51,494 bases of DNA from the NCBI GenBank assembly GCA_016711295.1, contig JADJTE010000021.1, positions 1 to 51,494 on the forward strand, read 5' to 3'. The position numbers and the translations under genes are program-made. The notes under the pieces are model-generated. The model was not told where the DNA came from and searched no databases. It was given only the letters and a program-made list of their open reading frames with translations. Positions 9,385 through 19,740 of the stretch are shown piece after piece (within the stretch, counting starts at the first letter, position 1; each line of letters begins with the position of its first letter). The DNA is from Sphingobacteriales bacterium (GTDB lineage Bacteria > Bacteroidota > Bacteroidia > Chitinophagales > UBA2359).

Positions 9385-10160
9385 TTATGGCATTGCTTTG
9401 CGCGTAATGGTTTGCTCAAAGGTTTTAAATGCTTGTTGCGCTTGGCGGAAATGCTGGTCATCTATCTGAAATTCGCCGTACCAAATATAATCGAACAGGC
9501 GCGTCAGTTGATTGAAAGGTTGCTGCAAATTGGTATTGCGGAGTTCGTGCCAATAATGGCGGTTAGTTTTGTAGCGTTGCCAATTGATATGTTGTCGGTC
9601 GGCGAGTACTTTAAGGGTTTGGAGGTAGTAGAGCCGCACTGATTTTCGGTAATCGTGTTGGGCAATAGCTTGGTTCAGTTCGGCACCAAAATCAATTGCA
9701 TTAATATCTTCTTCGACAGCATCATAAGCGATTTTATTTTTTTGCTTCGCCTAAAAAACAATCGGCTTAGGTCGGCACTCACTAATTTGGAGACTACCAA
9801 CCCCAAGGCAATCGCCACTATGCCGTATCCAATCACGTCCCAAAAGGTTTTGCTGTTTGTGACAGGTGCAAAGGGCTGAAATACCTTGCCTATCTTCTCG
9901 GAAATCCATGCCAACAGACGCTCCCAAAGGTGCGTATTAAGTTTCATTTTTTTTTCGTTGTAGTCAAAATCGGAGTTTGCCTGCCATTGGTGCAACTGTG
10001 CCGTATCGACTTGTGGGCTACGCAACGGATAATCGGCGGTGGGTGTGGGTAGGCTGGCTGGGGTGGGCTGTGCAGACAAGGGCGCAAGCCACAGCAGTGC
10101 AAATAAGGAAGCTATTGTAGCGATACGGCGCACTGCTATGGATAAGATAGGTAGGTTCAT
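9385..10160 (-). CDS. DUF4129 domain membrane protein (one frameshift)
   Basis: The N-terminus has a signal-like hydrophobic stretch (IATIASLFALLWLAPLSA), then a proline-rich linker and a single membrane span (VIGYGIVAIALGLVVSKLV). The C-terminal part reads RLYYLQTLKVLADRQHINW, KTNRHYWHEL and IWYGEFQID, the hallmark motifs of DUF4129, a small helical domain of unknown function often coded near MoxR/DUF58 genes. The two halves are in different frames; the shift is near 9700-9725 in an A/T-rich stretch. It starts 9 bases after the TPR lipoprotein stop, so the two are probably one operon. Function unknown. Confidence 0.72.
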
Positions 10161-10169
10161 AGCGTGCTG

Positions 10170-10769
10170 TTATTTTTTGTGCGTTATAGGCACGCCTTCT
10201 CCTTCGCAATATTTTTCGTAATAGCCCATTCTATCTTCGTAGCCCAATTCTTTGGCTTTTCGCCAATCGACGCAGGCTTCGCCTTTTTTGGTTTCATCAA
10301 AATTGAGTATGCCGCGATTAAAATACGATTTGGCATCGTAGGGGTCAATCTTAATGGCTTGGTCAAAATGAGAGCGAGCACCTGCTTTGTCGCCCAATTT
10401 ATAAAGTGCTAATCCTTTGTTGCAATAGGGGCGCACAAAAGCGGGGTCTATGCGTATGGCTTCGTCAAAATCTTTAATGCCGCCTTGCAGGTCTTCGTTG
10501 CGGGCGCGGGCTAATCCGCGATAATTGAGGGCTTCGACGTTGTTGGGATATTTGGCTAATAGGTTATTAGCATCTTCAATTGCTTCGGCGAGCATACCCT
10601 CATCCATCAATTTTTTGAGGCTTTCGACCCCTGAGCGTTCTTGGTCGTTCATCTTGCCGCGCATACCGTGTTCTACCTGGTGGTAATTGGAGTTTTCGGC
10701 TGTATTCGATTGGCAGGCATTGAGGCATATCGCCAAGCACACGAGGCTAAGACAAAGGATATGTTTCAT
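10170..10769 (-). CDS. TPR-repeat lipoprotein
   Basis: I take the ATG at 10769 because it gives a clear lipoprotein signal peptide (MKHILCLSLVCLAICLNAC, with the lipobox cysteine at residue 19). The frame extends upstream but without signal-peptide character. After a polar linker come three to four tetratricopeptide repeats, recognisable by spaced motifs such as NNVEALNYRGLARA, VRPYCNKGLALYKLGD and DAKSYFNRGILNF. TPRs bind peptides or proteins, so this is probably an outer-membrane or periplasmic scaffold. It precedes the DUF4129 gene in a likely operon. No enzymatic motif is seen. Confidence 0.78.
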   Translation of the reverse strand: MKHILCLSLVCLAICLNACQSNTAENSNYHQVEHGMRGKMNDQERSGVESLKKLMDEGMLAEAIEDANNLLAKYPNNVEALNYRGLARARNEDLQGGIKDFDEAIRIDPAFVRPYCNKGLALYKLGDKAGARSHFDQAIKIDPYDAKSYFNRGILNFDETKKGEACVDWRKAKELGYEDRMGYYEKYCEGEGVPITHKK

Positions 10770-11368
10770 GCTAAAATTAAGCTGTTTCATGTAACAATTA
10801 AGGCAATAAGTCGTCAAAGGTAAGGTATTTTAGCGGTAAAACGCACTTTCCATCTCTAATTTTTAGTTGGCTACATTTATTTTTGCCGATGTATTGGGTG
10901 TAATTCAAAAATGCCGTATTTTCGCTGTTCAATTAGCCTTATACTTGGCTACCACATTTAGACAAGTCTTTATTTTGTGTTGAGCAAGAGAATATAAGGG
11001 GTTGGTAGTGGTATGATTTTTAAATTTCGGTAACAAATTTTGCTCAATGCCGCTTTGTAGCAAGGGCGCAAGCAAGATGTCCAAGTTATTTTTTTACTCA
11101 AAATTAGAAAACCAAACCAGTAGGTCCATAATCCTTACTCCTTGCTACTACCCTCCACAAGAAATTATTCGCAATAAACTCAATTTTTAAAACAAGAGAG
11201 GCGGTATATGCGTTTAAGTTTAACATCTACTATTTGCTCGTCAGGCGCGACAAAATGTCATACATGACTGCCAATATTGCGTAGAAAATATTTTTTTAGC
11301 TTTCTAATCACCCACACCATCACACTAAGCACAAACGGCTTAATTTTTGATTACGATACCCATAACTT
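10770..11368. other. Intergenic region upstream of clpC and the TPR gene (divergent)
   Basis: About 600 bases between divergent genes with no frame I believe is coded. Visible structure is limited to a perfect inverted repeat GTCATACATGAC at 11257-11268, directly after GACAAAATGTC at 11249-11259, about 100 bases before the clpC ATG. The two overlapping palindromes could bind a regulator. No CIRCE-type heat-shock element is seen. The rest is AT-rich without clear promoters. Confidence 0.35.
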
Positions 11369-13908
11369 ATGGAAGCAAAATTTTCGCAAAAAGTCAAAGA
11401 TGTCATCTCTCACAGCAGAGAAGAGGCATTAAGGCTCGGGCACGACGAAATGGGCACCGAGCATCTCCTATTGGGTCTATTGCGCGACGGCGACAGCCTC
11501 GCCATCAAAATACTGAAAGCCTTGAAGGTCGATTCTGTGCGCCTGCGCCGTACTATAGAAGACCATATCAAAGGGCGCGTATCGCACCATGCGGTCAATG
11601 CCGCCAATTTGCCCTTGACCAAACAAGCCGAAAAGGTATTGAAAGTAACGGTCTTAGAAGCCAAATCGCTCAAAAGCGAATTGATCGGCACCGAACACCT
11701 CATGCTCTCTATACTCAAAGGCAAAGATAATTTGGTTACTCAAATATTGGCACAGTTAGATGTAGACTACGAAACGTTCAAAATTGAACTCGAAGACCAA
11801 CTAAACAACGAGCCGAGAACCGATATCAGCGCAGCCAGCGACTATGACGATGACGACGACGACGACCGACGCAGTAGCAGCGGCGGCGGCATCAGCGGAG
11901 GGCGCAGCAGCAAAACAGTGAACAAATCGCGCACGCCCGTATTAGACAATTTCGGGCGCGACATCACCAAACTCGCCGAAGAAGACCGTTTAGACCCCAT
12001 TGTAGGGCGCGAAGTCGAGATAGAACGCGTGTCGCAAATTTTGAGCCGCCGCAAAAAAAATAACCCCATTTTGATAGGCGAACCCGGTGTCGGCAAAACG
12101 GCTATCGTAGAGGGTTTGGCTCTGCGCATACACCAACGCAAAGTGTCGCGCGTGTTGTTCGACAAACGATTGGTAATGCTCGATTTAGCCGCCTTAGTAG
12201 CAGGCACCAAATATCGCGGGCAATTTGAAGAGCGCATGAAAGCCATCATGAACGAACTCGAAAAAAACCGCGACGTTATCTTGTTCATCGACGAAATACA
12301 TACCATCGTAGGCGCAGGCGGGGCTACTGGCTCGCTCGACGCATCTAATATATTCAAACCTGCCTTAGCCCGCGGCGAACTGCAATGTATCGGCGCATCG
12401 ACCTTAGACGAATATCGCCAATATATCGAAAAAAGATGGTGCCCTCGACCGCCGCTTCCTAAAAGTAATGGTAGACCCACCAAGTACAGAGGAATCAATC
12501 ATGATATTGACCAATATCAAAGAAAAATACGAATCGTATCACAACGTCAATTATTCAGAAGATGCCATACGTGCCTGCGTGTCGTTGAGCAATCGATATA
12601 TCACCGACCGCTTCCTACCCGATAAAGCCATTGATGTAATGGACGAAGTCGGGGCACGCGTACACCTCAAAAATATCAGCGTGCCCAAAGACATCATTGA
12701 CCTCGAAGCACGGATAGAAGACGTAAAAGCCGAAAAAAATAGGGTGGTGAAAAGCCAAAAATACGAAGAAGCCGCCAAATTGCGCGATACCGAAAAACGC
12801 TTCATCGAAGAATTGGAACGCGCCAAAGCCCAATGGGAAGAAGAAGCACGCAACCGCAAATATCCCGTCACCGAAGAGGATATAGCCGAAGTAGTGGCGA
12901 TGATAACAGGCATTCCGGTCAAAAAAGTAGCCCAAAGCGAAGGCAATAAGCTAATGACAATGGAAAACGACCTGCGCAAAAACGTTATCGGACAAGACGA
13001 AGCTATAAAACTCGTTAGCAAAGCTATACGCCGCAACAGAGTAGGACTAAAAGACCCCAAAAAACCTATTGGAACTTTCATATTCCTCGGTCCCACTGGC
13101 GTAGGCAAAACTGAACTCGCCAAAGCCTTAGCCCGCTATATGTTTGATACCACCGATGCGCTGATACGCATAGACATGAGCGAATATATGGAGAAATTCT
13201 CGGTTTCGCGCCTCATTGGTGCGCCTCCGGGCTATGTGGGCTACGAAGAAGGCGGACAACTAACCGAAAAAGTGCGCCGCAAACCCTATTCCGTTATATT
13301 GTTAGACGAAATAGAAAAAGCACACCCCGACGTATACAATATATTGCTACAAGTGTTAGACGAAGGCATACTAACCGACAGCCTTAGGCAGAAAAGTCGA
13401 TTTCAAAAATACACTTATCATCATGACCTCCAATATCGGGGTAAGGCAGTTAAAAGACTTTGGGCAAGGCGTGGGCTTCTCGACCAACGCCCGACAACAA
13501 GATGCCGAAGAAAGCAATAAGTCGGTCATTAACAAAGCCCTTAGACGCACTTTTGCCCCCGAATTTCTGAACCGCATCGATGACGTAGTGATTTTTAACA
13601 GCCTCAACCGCGAAGAAATCTTCCAAATCATCGAAATCGCCCTAAGCGACCTACGCCAACGAATCGGCAATTTGGGCTACGACCTACTATTGACCGATAA
13701 AGCCAAAACCTTTATCGCCGACAAAGGCTTCGACCCACAGTTCGGCGCACGCCCCTTGCACCGTGCTATCCAAAAATATATCGAAGACCCATTAGCCGAA
13801 GAAATGCTCAATTTAATGCCCACCGAAGGCGACATTTTTGAGATAGATATCGACGAAGATTCAAAGATAGTTGTACGCAAAAAGGAGGCTATTAGTGGCG
13901 TTGAGTAG
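11369..13908 (+). CDS. clpC: ATP-dependent Clp protease ATP-binding subunit ClpC (two frameshifts)
   Basis: A class I HSP100 unfoldase that feeds proteins to ClpP. From the ATG at 11369: two ClpN repeats (about residues 1-145, HDEMGTEHLLLGLL and ELIGTEHLMLSILKG), an aspartate/serine/glycine-rich linker, the first AAA module (Walker A GEPGVGKTA, Walker B ILFIDEIH), a coiled-coil middle domain with a UVR-like EEAAKLRDTEKRF segment, the second AAA module (GPTGVGKTE, ILLDEIEKAH) and a D2-small domain to 13908. One extra A in the A-run at about 12430-12436 and one extra base at about 13384-13386 split it into three frames. Removing them restores the expected family sequence. About 846 residues when repaired, normal for ClpC. 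The breaks are almost certainly sequence errors. Confidence 0.93.
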
Positions 13909-14014
13909 CCTTGATAACATAAAAATTCAAAAAAAATTTAGCCCCTTGTTCTGAGCAAAATTTTAACCCCTATAGATAAGCAGTAACCGCCCACTCTAAT
14001 CCAGTACCTACTAC

Positions 14015-14063
14015 AACGGCGCAGTCGCAAAACCTGATATGGTTTGGCATCTGCGCCGTTTTC
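14015..14063 (+). terminator. Strong hairpin terminator downstream of clpC
   Basis: A perfect 10-bp stem AACGGCGCAG (14015-14024) and CTGCGCCGTT (14051-14060), with an inner AAACC/GGTTT pairing in the loop, followed by TTTTC. It lies about 105 bases after the clpC stop. A weaker hairpin, AACACCG/CGGCGTT with TTTT, follows at 14204-14227. The 13909-14319 gap otherwise shows no gene. Confidence 0.65.
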
Positions 14064-14319
14064 TTGTATGCCTATTTTATCATTTTAAAAAAAACAAAAT
14101 TCATAATGCAATATCAATCTTATGCAAGAATTGCTGCCCAAGCATGCCCTAAAATTCAGTCAATGATGACCTCAAAGGGGCAAAAAGTTGGTAAATAAAG
14201 AAAAACACCGTAGATTTGCGGCGTTTTAATGCTAATTTATCGCTAAAAATCATTTTCACGCCTCTGTAAATGGAATGCTCTAAATAAGCATTTTTATTGT
14301 TTAACTAATTGCATAACGC

Positions 14320-15116
14320 ATGAAAAATTATTTATGATTGTTGCTTTTTCTGCTTTACCCCTGATAGCTCATACAGATAAAGCCCAAAAAGCACGTCAGC
14401 AAGCTAATGCAGCATTAGGTTTGCTGGCTTCAAACAGTCCCAAAAAGTCCCATTCACAAACTCCCCCTTCCACTAAACCTACGCTTAAAACAACCGCTAT
14501 TCCGCCCCAAAAACCCACGGCAAAATCGAGCAATAAACCAACGCTAACACTGCCTCGCCCCGCAACTCCACCCGAAAAAGAAAGCTCCAAACCCGCCGCA
14601 GCACCTAAATTGTATTTAGCCGACGAAGCCAAGAAACACATCACGGATATGGTCACTTTTGAAAAAAAGATAACAGCCATAGCCAATTCCTTAGAGATTC
14701 CAAGTGCTTGGGTAATGGCACTGATTCATTCCGAATCTAATTTTAATCCTAAAAAGAAAAATGCCAAAGGTTCAGGTGCTAGGGGCTTGATACAAATAAT
14801 GCCTATTATTTATAAAGATTTAGGCATTAGCAGCGTTCCCTCATCGCCATTTAAACAATTAGACTATGCCAAGCGTTACCTCTTAGACAAACGCGAACAA
14901 TACGGCAAATTTAATAATCTCACCGACCTAAAATTAGCCGTTCTATATCCCGGTGCCATTGGCAAACCCAATTGGCATGTCTTGTTTCAAAAACCTTCCC
15001 GCGCCTACCTCCAAAATAGCGGCTTAGACCTCAACAAAGACGGTAAAGTATCCGTAGGCGATGTGAAAAATAAAATGAAAAAGAGCTACGGGAAAGCCTA
15101 CTGGGCAAAGCGATAA
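14320..15116 (+). CDS. Lytic transglycosylase (SLT domain) family protein
   Basis: The 260-codon frame opens at 14334, but the likely start is the ATG at 14320, one missing T away (MKNYL-LIVAFSALPLIA), which makes a complete signal peptide. A long proline/serine/threonine-rich, low-complexity stalk (about residues 35-90) leads to a transglycosylase SLT domain: the catalytic glutamate is in ALIHSESNFNP (about residue 134), followed by GSGARGLIQIMP. Such enzymes cut the glycan strands of peptidoglycan in the periplasm. The C-terminus has DLNKDGKVSVGD, which fits an EF-hand/dockerin-type calcium loop. The methyltransferase gene starts 18 bases later and reads the same way. Confidence 0.82.
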
Positions 15117-15134
15117 AGCCCACCCATCCCAACC

Positions 15135-15797
15135 ATGAACAAACTGCGCTGGCGTATCGCCCAATTTGCCGAACAACGTTGGTGGAAACAATACCTCCAA
15201 CACAAAGACAAAACACAATATTTGGCTTGGAAACGCCAATATTGGACGCAGTTGCTCCAACAATTATCGCCCCCCCTCTGCCTGCCTGCCCAAACACCGG
15301 TCTTAGATGCCGGCTGCGGACCGGCAGGCATTTTTATTGCCCTGCCCCAATGCCAAGTACATGCCATAGACCCACTATTAGAACAATACCAAAAAAATCT
15401 ACCGCATTTCGACCCCAACGACTACCCTTATGTGCAGTTCGAGGCGGTAAGTATAGAACAATGGCAGCCTCCCACAACAGAGTACCAACTCATTTTTTGC
15501 CTCAATGCCATCAATCACGTAGCTAATCTATCTTTGTGTATCGACAAGTTGTGCAGCGCACTTGCTCCCAACGGACAATTGGTAATGAGCATTGATGCGC
15601 ACAATTATACAGCGTTTAAACAACTCTTTCGCGCCCTGCCAGGCGATATACTGCACCCACACCAACACGACTTAGGCGAATATAGCGCGATGTTAGAACA
15701 GCGAGGCTTGCAGATTACTCAAACCTTACGCCTAAAAAGCGAATGGCTGTTTGACCATTACCTCATCGTAGGAAAAAAACCGCCCCAAAATGCCTGA
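15135..15797 (+). CDS. Class I SAM-dependent methyltransferase
   Basis: An intact 220-codon frame. Motif I is VLDAGCGPAGIFIAL, with the acidic residue ending the second strand in VHAIDPLLEQY. The following EYQLIFCLNAINHV strip matches the motif typical of UbiE/UbiG-like (Methyltransf_11) enzymes, which transfer a methyl group from S-adenosylmethionine to small molecules. The substrate cannot be told. It follows the transglycosylase gene by 18 bases and could share its transcript. It is cytoplasmic, with no signal peptide. Confidence 0.8.
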   Translation: MNKLRWRIAQFAEQRWWKQYLQHKDKTQYLAWKRQYWTQLLQQLSPPLCLPAQTPVLDAGCGPAGIFIALPQCQVHAIDPLLEQYQKNLPHFDPNDYPYVQFEAVSIEQWQPPTTEYQLIFCLNAINHVANLSLCIDKLCSALAPNGQLVMSIDAHNYTAFKQLFRALPGDILHPHQHDLGEYSAMLEQRGLQITQTLRLKSEWLFDHYLIVGKKPPQNA

Positions 15798-15846
15798 GAA
15801 CACAAGATTTTGAGGTTTTAAGACGCAATAAACACTTCTTTTATCG

Positions 15847-15854
15847 TATCTTTG
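15847..15854 (+). promoter_or_regulatory. Candidate -7 box (TATCTTTG) before the DUF2851 gene
   Basis: TATCTTTG matches the Bacteroidota -7 consensus TAnnTTTG and lies 40 bases before the DUF2851 ATG. No TTTG is found at the expected upstream distance, so support is partial. Confidence 0.35.
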
Positions 15855-15894
15855 TTGTATGCAACTTTGGCAAACGGTACAATGATACACAATT

Positions 15895-17189
15895 ATGGTT
15901 GATGAACAATTTATTGCCTATATCTGGCAGTTCGGGCTATTTGAACAACGCGAATTGCGCTGCACTAACGGAAAAAGCCTACATATCATAGCGACGGGCG
16001 AGCGCAATAGCCAGTCGGGTCCTGATTTTTTTAATGCGCGGGTAATGATAGATGACACCATCTGGGCAGGCAACGTCGAGCTGCACGTAAAAGCATCGGA
16101 TTGGCTACGGCATGGGCACCAACACGATAAGAGCTACGATAGTGTAGTGTTGCACGTGGTTTGGGAGGCAGATATCGACTCGCAAAGCACCACAGGACAA
16201 GCTATACCTTGCTTGGTCTTAGACGGACGAGTACAAGCATCTGTATATCAAAACTACCAATATCTGCGGTATAGCACACAAAAAATTCCCTGCGCCCAAT
16301 TGCTGCCCCACGCCAACGAATTTACGGTGACGATGTGCCTCGACCGCATGTTGGTCGAGCGATTAGAGCAGAAAGCGGTGCCCATCATGGCGGCATTAGC
16401 ACAAAATCAATATCATTGGGAGGAAACCTTCTATCGGCTACTGTCGCGTGCTTTGGGCGCGAAAGCGAACAGCGATGCGATGGAACAAGTAGCGCAGTCG
16501 CTGCCCTTGTCAGTATTGGCAAAACACAAAGACCAACTCGTGCAATTAGAGGCTTTACTATTGGGACAAGCCGGATGGTTAGACAATGACCAACTAAATA
16601 ACGATGACCCTTACGTATTATTACTACAACGCGAATATAGACATTTGCGCCACAAATACCAACTACGCCCCTTAGCAACACATATTTGGAAGTTTGGCGG
16701 CTTGCGTCCGCCCAATTTCCCGACCATACGCTTGGCTCAGTTGGCGGCTTTGGTCTATAAATCGAGCCATCTATTTTCCAAGATATGCCAAACCGAAGAC
16801 CCATCAACTCTTTTGGAGCTATTTACCGCCCAAGCCTCGGAGTATTGGGATACGCATTATACCTTAGATAAAACAACAGCGCGGCGAAGCCCCAAAACAT
16901 AGGCGATACCACCTTACAATTGATTATTATCAATACCGTAGTACCGCTTATATTTTTGTATGGCAAAGAACGTGCCCTGCCCGACTTGCAAGAACGCGCC
17001 TTGCGCTTGCTAGCACAATTGCCGCCCGAACAAAATGCCATTATCGCCGAGTGGCACGCAGTAGGCATCAAAACACAACACGCTTTTGATACCCAAGCCC
17101 TCTTACAACTGTATAGCGCGTATTGCCAGCCCAAACGCTGCCTATCCTGCACAATAGGCAACGAACTATTGCGCAGAAAAAACCCTTAG
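15895..17189 (+). CDS. DUF2851 family protein (one frameshift)
   Basis: The start MVDEQFIAYIWQFGLF and the strip SGPDFFNARVMIDDTIWAGNVELHVKASDW are diagnostic for DUF2851, a Bacteroidota-specific family of about 430 residues with no known function. The frame breaks at about 16870-16890; after a one-base shift it continues as PQNIGDTTLQLIIINTVVP and LFLYGKER, the conserved family C-terminus, ending with a cysteine pair region (CQPKRCLSCTIG) at 17189. Repaired length is normal. It faces alkB tail to tail about 25 bases apart. The family's N-terminal conserved acidic and histidine residues have led others to suspect a nuclease-like fold, which I cannot test. Confidence 0.85.
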
Positions 17190-17214
17190 CTATATAGACA
17201 GTATGCGCCGTCCG

Positions 17215-18279
17215 TTAAGCCAATGCCTCGCCATCTTGGGTCTTGCGATAACGTTCGATACGCGCGTGCATTACCCTAAACCAAAGCGGCGGTATAAATG
17301 CCAATAGCATCATGCCGGGGTATCCGGTGGGCATCTGTGGGCTATCGTCAAAATGGCGCAATATCTGATATTTGCGCGTAGCTACATAATGATGGTCAGG
17401 AATGGCGCGTTACATCGAGGAGGAATAATCGTCCAAGCGGGTGGTCGGAGTTCCACGAATGGATAGGCTGTACGCGCTCATAAATATCGTTATTTTTTTG
17501 CGGCGCAACCCATAATGTTCGATATAATTGACCGTTTCGAGGAGCAAAATACCCATTGCTGCTGCCAATAGGTAGCACAATAGTACTCGACCGCCAAATA
17601 TACTACCTACCAATGCTATCAATCCGATTTGATAGACCTGAAAACGCAACATTTGGTTGTGCCAACTAAAAAACGCTTGCCCTTCGCGATTCAATCGCTC
17701 GCGCTCTAAATTCCACGCCGATAGCCAACTATCGCGCACCGAGCGCACATAAAACGCATACAAGGTTTCGCCATAACGCCCCGATGCAGGATCCTCGTCG
17801 GTCGATACGTTTTTGTGGTGTCCGCGGTTATGCTCGATAAAAAAGTGCATATATAGCGTAGTAAGCAGCAATAATTGGCTCATGGCTTGCTCATACCAAG
17901 TATTTCGGTGCCCCAATTCGTGGGCTGCATTGATGCCCAATATTCCGCACGACAAACCAAAAGCAGTGACCATACCTATTTGCTCAAACAGCGGTATGTT
18001 CGGTGTAGCGATGCGCCACAAAAAATAAGCCATCAAACAGTATTGCAAAGGCACTAAGCCATACAAAATCACGTCGTAAAGTATCTCTTTTTTAGCTACC
18101 TCCTCCTGCGCCTTGCTCATATTTTTGCTCGATGCAGGCAGCAATAATTCAAGGATAGGAATAAACGCAAAGACAAAGAATAGGGCAAAATATGCCCACA
18201 TACCGCCCCAAGAAAGAGATATAATAACAACCAATGGGGCAATGTAGATGGCTAAATATTTAATTAATCCAAAATTCAT
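17215..18279 (-). CDS. alkB: Alkane 1-monooxygenase (AlkB-like integral membrane di-iron hydroxylase), two frameshifts
   Basis: Membrane segments alternate with histidine boxes: HELGH (residues 120-124), EHNRGHH (149-155), NYIEHYG (about 255) and, in the repaired C-terminus, RHSDHH followed by PQMPTGYPGMMLLA. These are the di-iron ligands and signature of AlkB, which hydroxylates the terminal carbon of alkanes using O2 and electrons from rubredoxin. An open frame would stop at 17410, but two one-base slips (about 17480-17490 and about 17403) restore 65 further residues to a stop at 17215; the total of about 354 fits the family. No rubredoxin or rubredoxin reductase gene is adjacent. An alternative is a related fatty-acid or lipid hydroxylase. 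Confidence 0.88.
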
Positions 18280-18739
18280 AGGAGTAAAAGGGGATAATCA
18301 GGTGAATAGTGCGATTTTTAGGGTAAATTTATGGCATCTGCTCTCGTTTTTTTAGACGCAGGCGTACAAAGTGGCGCAAATAAAAGATAGAAATAATCAA
18401 AAAGTGTCCTTTGTCAAACTGAACAGCTCCGATATTTGAAAAAAAATGGATTTATCCATTCATTAGAGAGAACAATCAATCATAGCACCCGATTCAGCTC
18501 AAACCGTTTTAACGATTTAGTCCTGTGTACCAAGCCCGAACCCTTGAAAGTGTAACATCGGTTAATAGCCAAAACCAAGCAGCTAACCCATCAGTTTCGA
18601 CAGTCATAGCCCCACGAACACCGTATCTTAAAGGCTATCAATCAGAGTAATAGTTAATTATCGCAGCTTTTGAGGCAAAAGCACCTTACAAGGGCAATTT
18701 AGTGCTATATTTGCCGCCCCAAACGCGCATTTAAACAGC
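18280..18739. other. Intergenic region with possible IS remnant
   Basis: About 460 bases without a convincing gene, between divergent alkB and the CPBP protease. The segment 18626-18650 (tcttaaaggc...agagta) resembles 24628-24652 in another intergenic region, which hints at a shared decayed element. A candidate -7 box TATATTTG lies at 18706-18713, 27 bases before the CPBP start. Confidence 0.3.
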
Positions 18740-19666
18740 ATGGACACACGCATTTATCGATTTTTAGCTCTTACTTTTGGTATCAGTTGGCTTGTAGCCG
18801 CTGTTATTTGGTTCGTTGGTCTGCCCTATAACGGTAGTACCGCCAATTGGTTGATATCTCTTTTGTACTTACCCGCTCCTGGGATAGCAGCCTTATTATT
18901 GTCGTCTATCAGCCGGCAGCCCATATTGCCATTACTCCACTGGCGGCACATCAATTGGCGGCAAATAGCCTACTTACCTCTTATTTTTGTGGGCTTCATC
19001 ATTGCATCGTTCTTGGTGGTATATCTGCTGGGCAATACGCTCCAATTGCCCAATGTAGGCTCCTTAGAATGGAGCGAAGGCTCGGTCAAATATCGATTGG
19101 CGCAGTTTGCGAATAGCCAACCTAACTACAGCAAGCCCATTTTTTTGGGTAGTCTCTGGCTATTTTTCGGGGGTTTGGGCAGTATTATTGCAGCAGGTTT
19201 TACGCTCAATGCCATCAAGTCGGTAGCGGAAGAATTGGGTTGGCGCGGTTATTTATACCAATATATCAGCGACTGGGGCTATGGGAAAAGCAGTTTGTTT
19301 ATCGGTGTAGCACTAGGTTTGTGGCTATTGCCATTAGTCAGCCTATTAGGTGTCAATTTTCCTAATCACCCTTATCTCGGCGCGTTGCTCACGCTATTGG
19401 GCAGTATTCTAAGCTCGTTCTTGCTTACGGCGGCGCGTAGGCGCGTAGGTTCGGTATGGGGAGCAGCCATTTTGTCGGGCATGTTGCGCGGTTGCGCTAT
19501 GCTATTTTTTGTCTATATTGTTGGCGGCACCGAGTTGTATGCCTCGCCCGTAGGTATAGCAGGTGTCGGCGGTTTGTTGCTCGTAGTGGCCATATTAGCT
19601 TTACTGCGTTACGGGCGCATTGACAACTCTGATAGCACGTTGCCCAATACTCAACAAAATCTTTGA
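18740..19666 (+). CDS. CPBP family intramembrane glutamic endopeptidase
   Basis: An intact 308-codon, strongly hydrophobic protein with about eight membrane segments. The motif VAEELGWRGYLYQYI contains the EExxxR glutamate pair and arginine that define the CPBP (CAAX protease/bacteriocin-processing, formerly Abi) family; the more distal conserved histidine/asparagine motif sits in the following helices but is less clear. These proteins cleave, or bind, prenylated or membrane peptides. The substrate is unknown. Stands 74 bases ahead of the enoyl-CoA hydratase gene in the same direction. Confidence 0.8.
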   Translation: MDTRIYRFLALTFGISWLVAAVIWFVGLPYNGSTANWLISLLYLPAPGIAALLLSSISRQPILPLLHWRHINWRQIAYLPLIFVGFIIASFLVVYLLGNTLQLPNVGSLEWSEGSVKYRLAQFANSQPNYSKPIFLGSLWLFFGGLGSIIAAGFTLNAIKSVAEELGWRGYLYQYISDWGYGKSSLFIGVALGLWLLPLVSLLGVNFPNHPYLGALLTLLGSILSSFLLTAARRRVGSVWGAAILSGMLRGCAMLFFVYIVGGTELYASPVGIAGVGGLLLVVAILALLRYGRIDNSDSTLPNTQQNL

Positions 19667-19740
19667 CCCAATAACAACACGCTGCCAAGTACCAAATTCC
19701 AAAAACAATACCCATAAATCTATACACCTCCTACCCTACT

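Noticed and set aside
11842..12498. A 218-codon serine-rich frame on the minus strand inside clpC
   Set aside because: It lies opposite a universally conserved ATPase, has no signal or motif, and owes its openness to codon bias.
11369..13908. Three separate Clp genes
   Set aside because: Each junction is one base out of frame and repair restores exact ClpC motifs, so it is a single gene.
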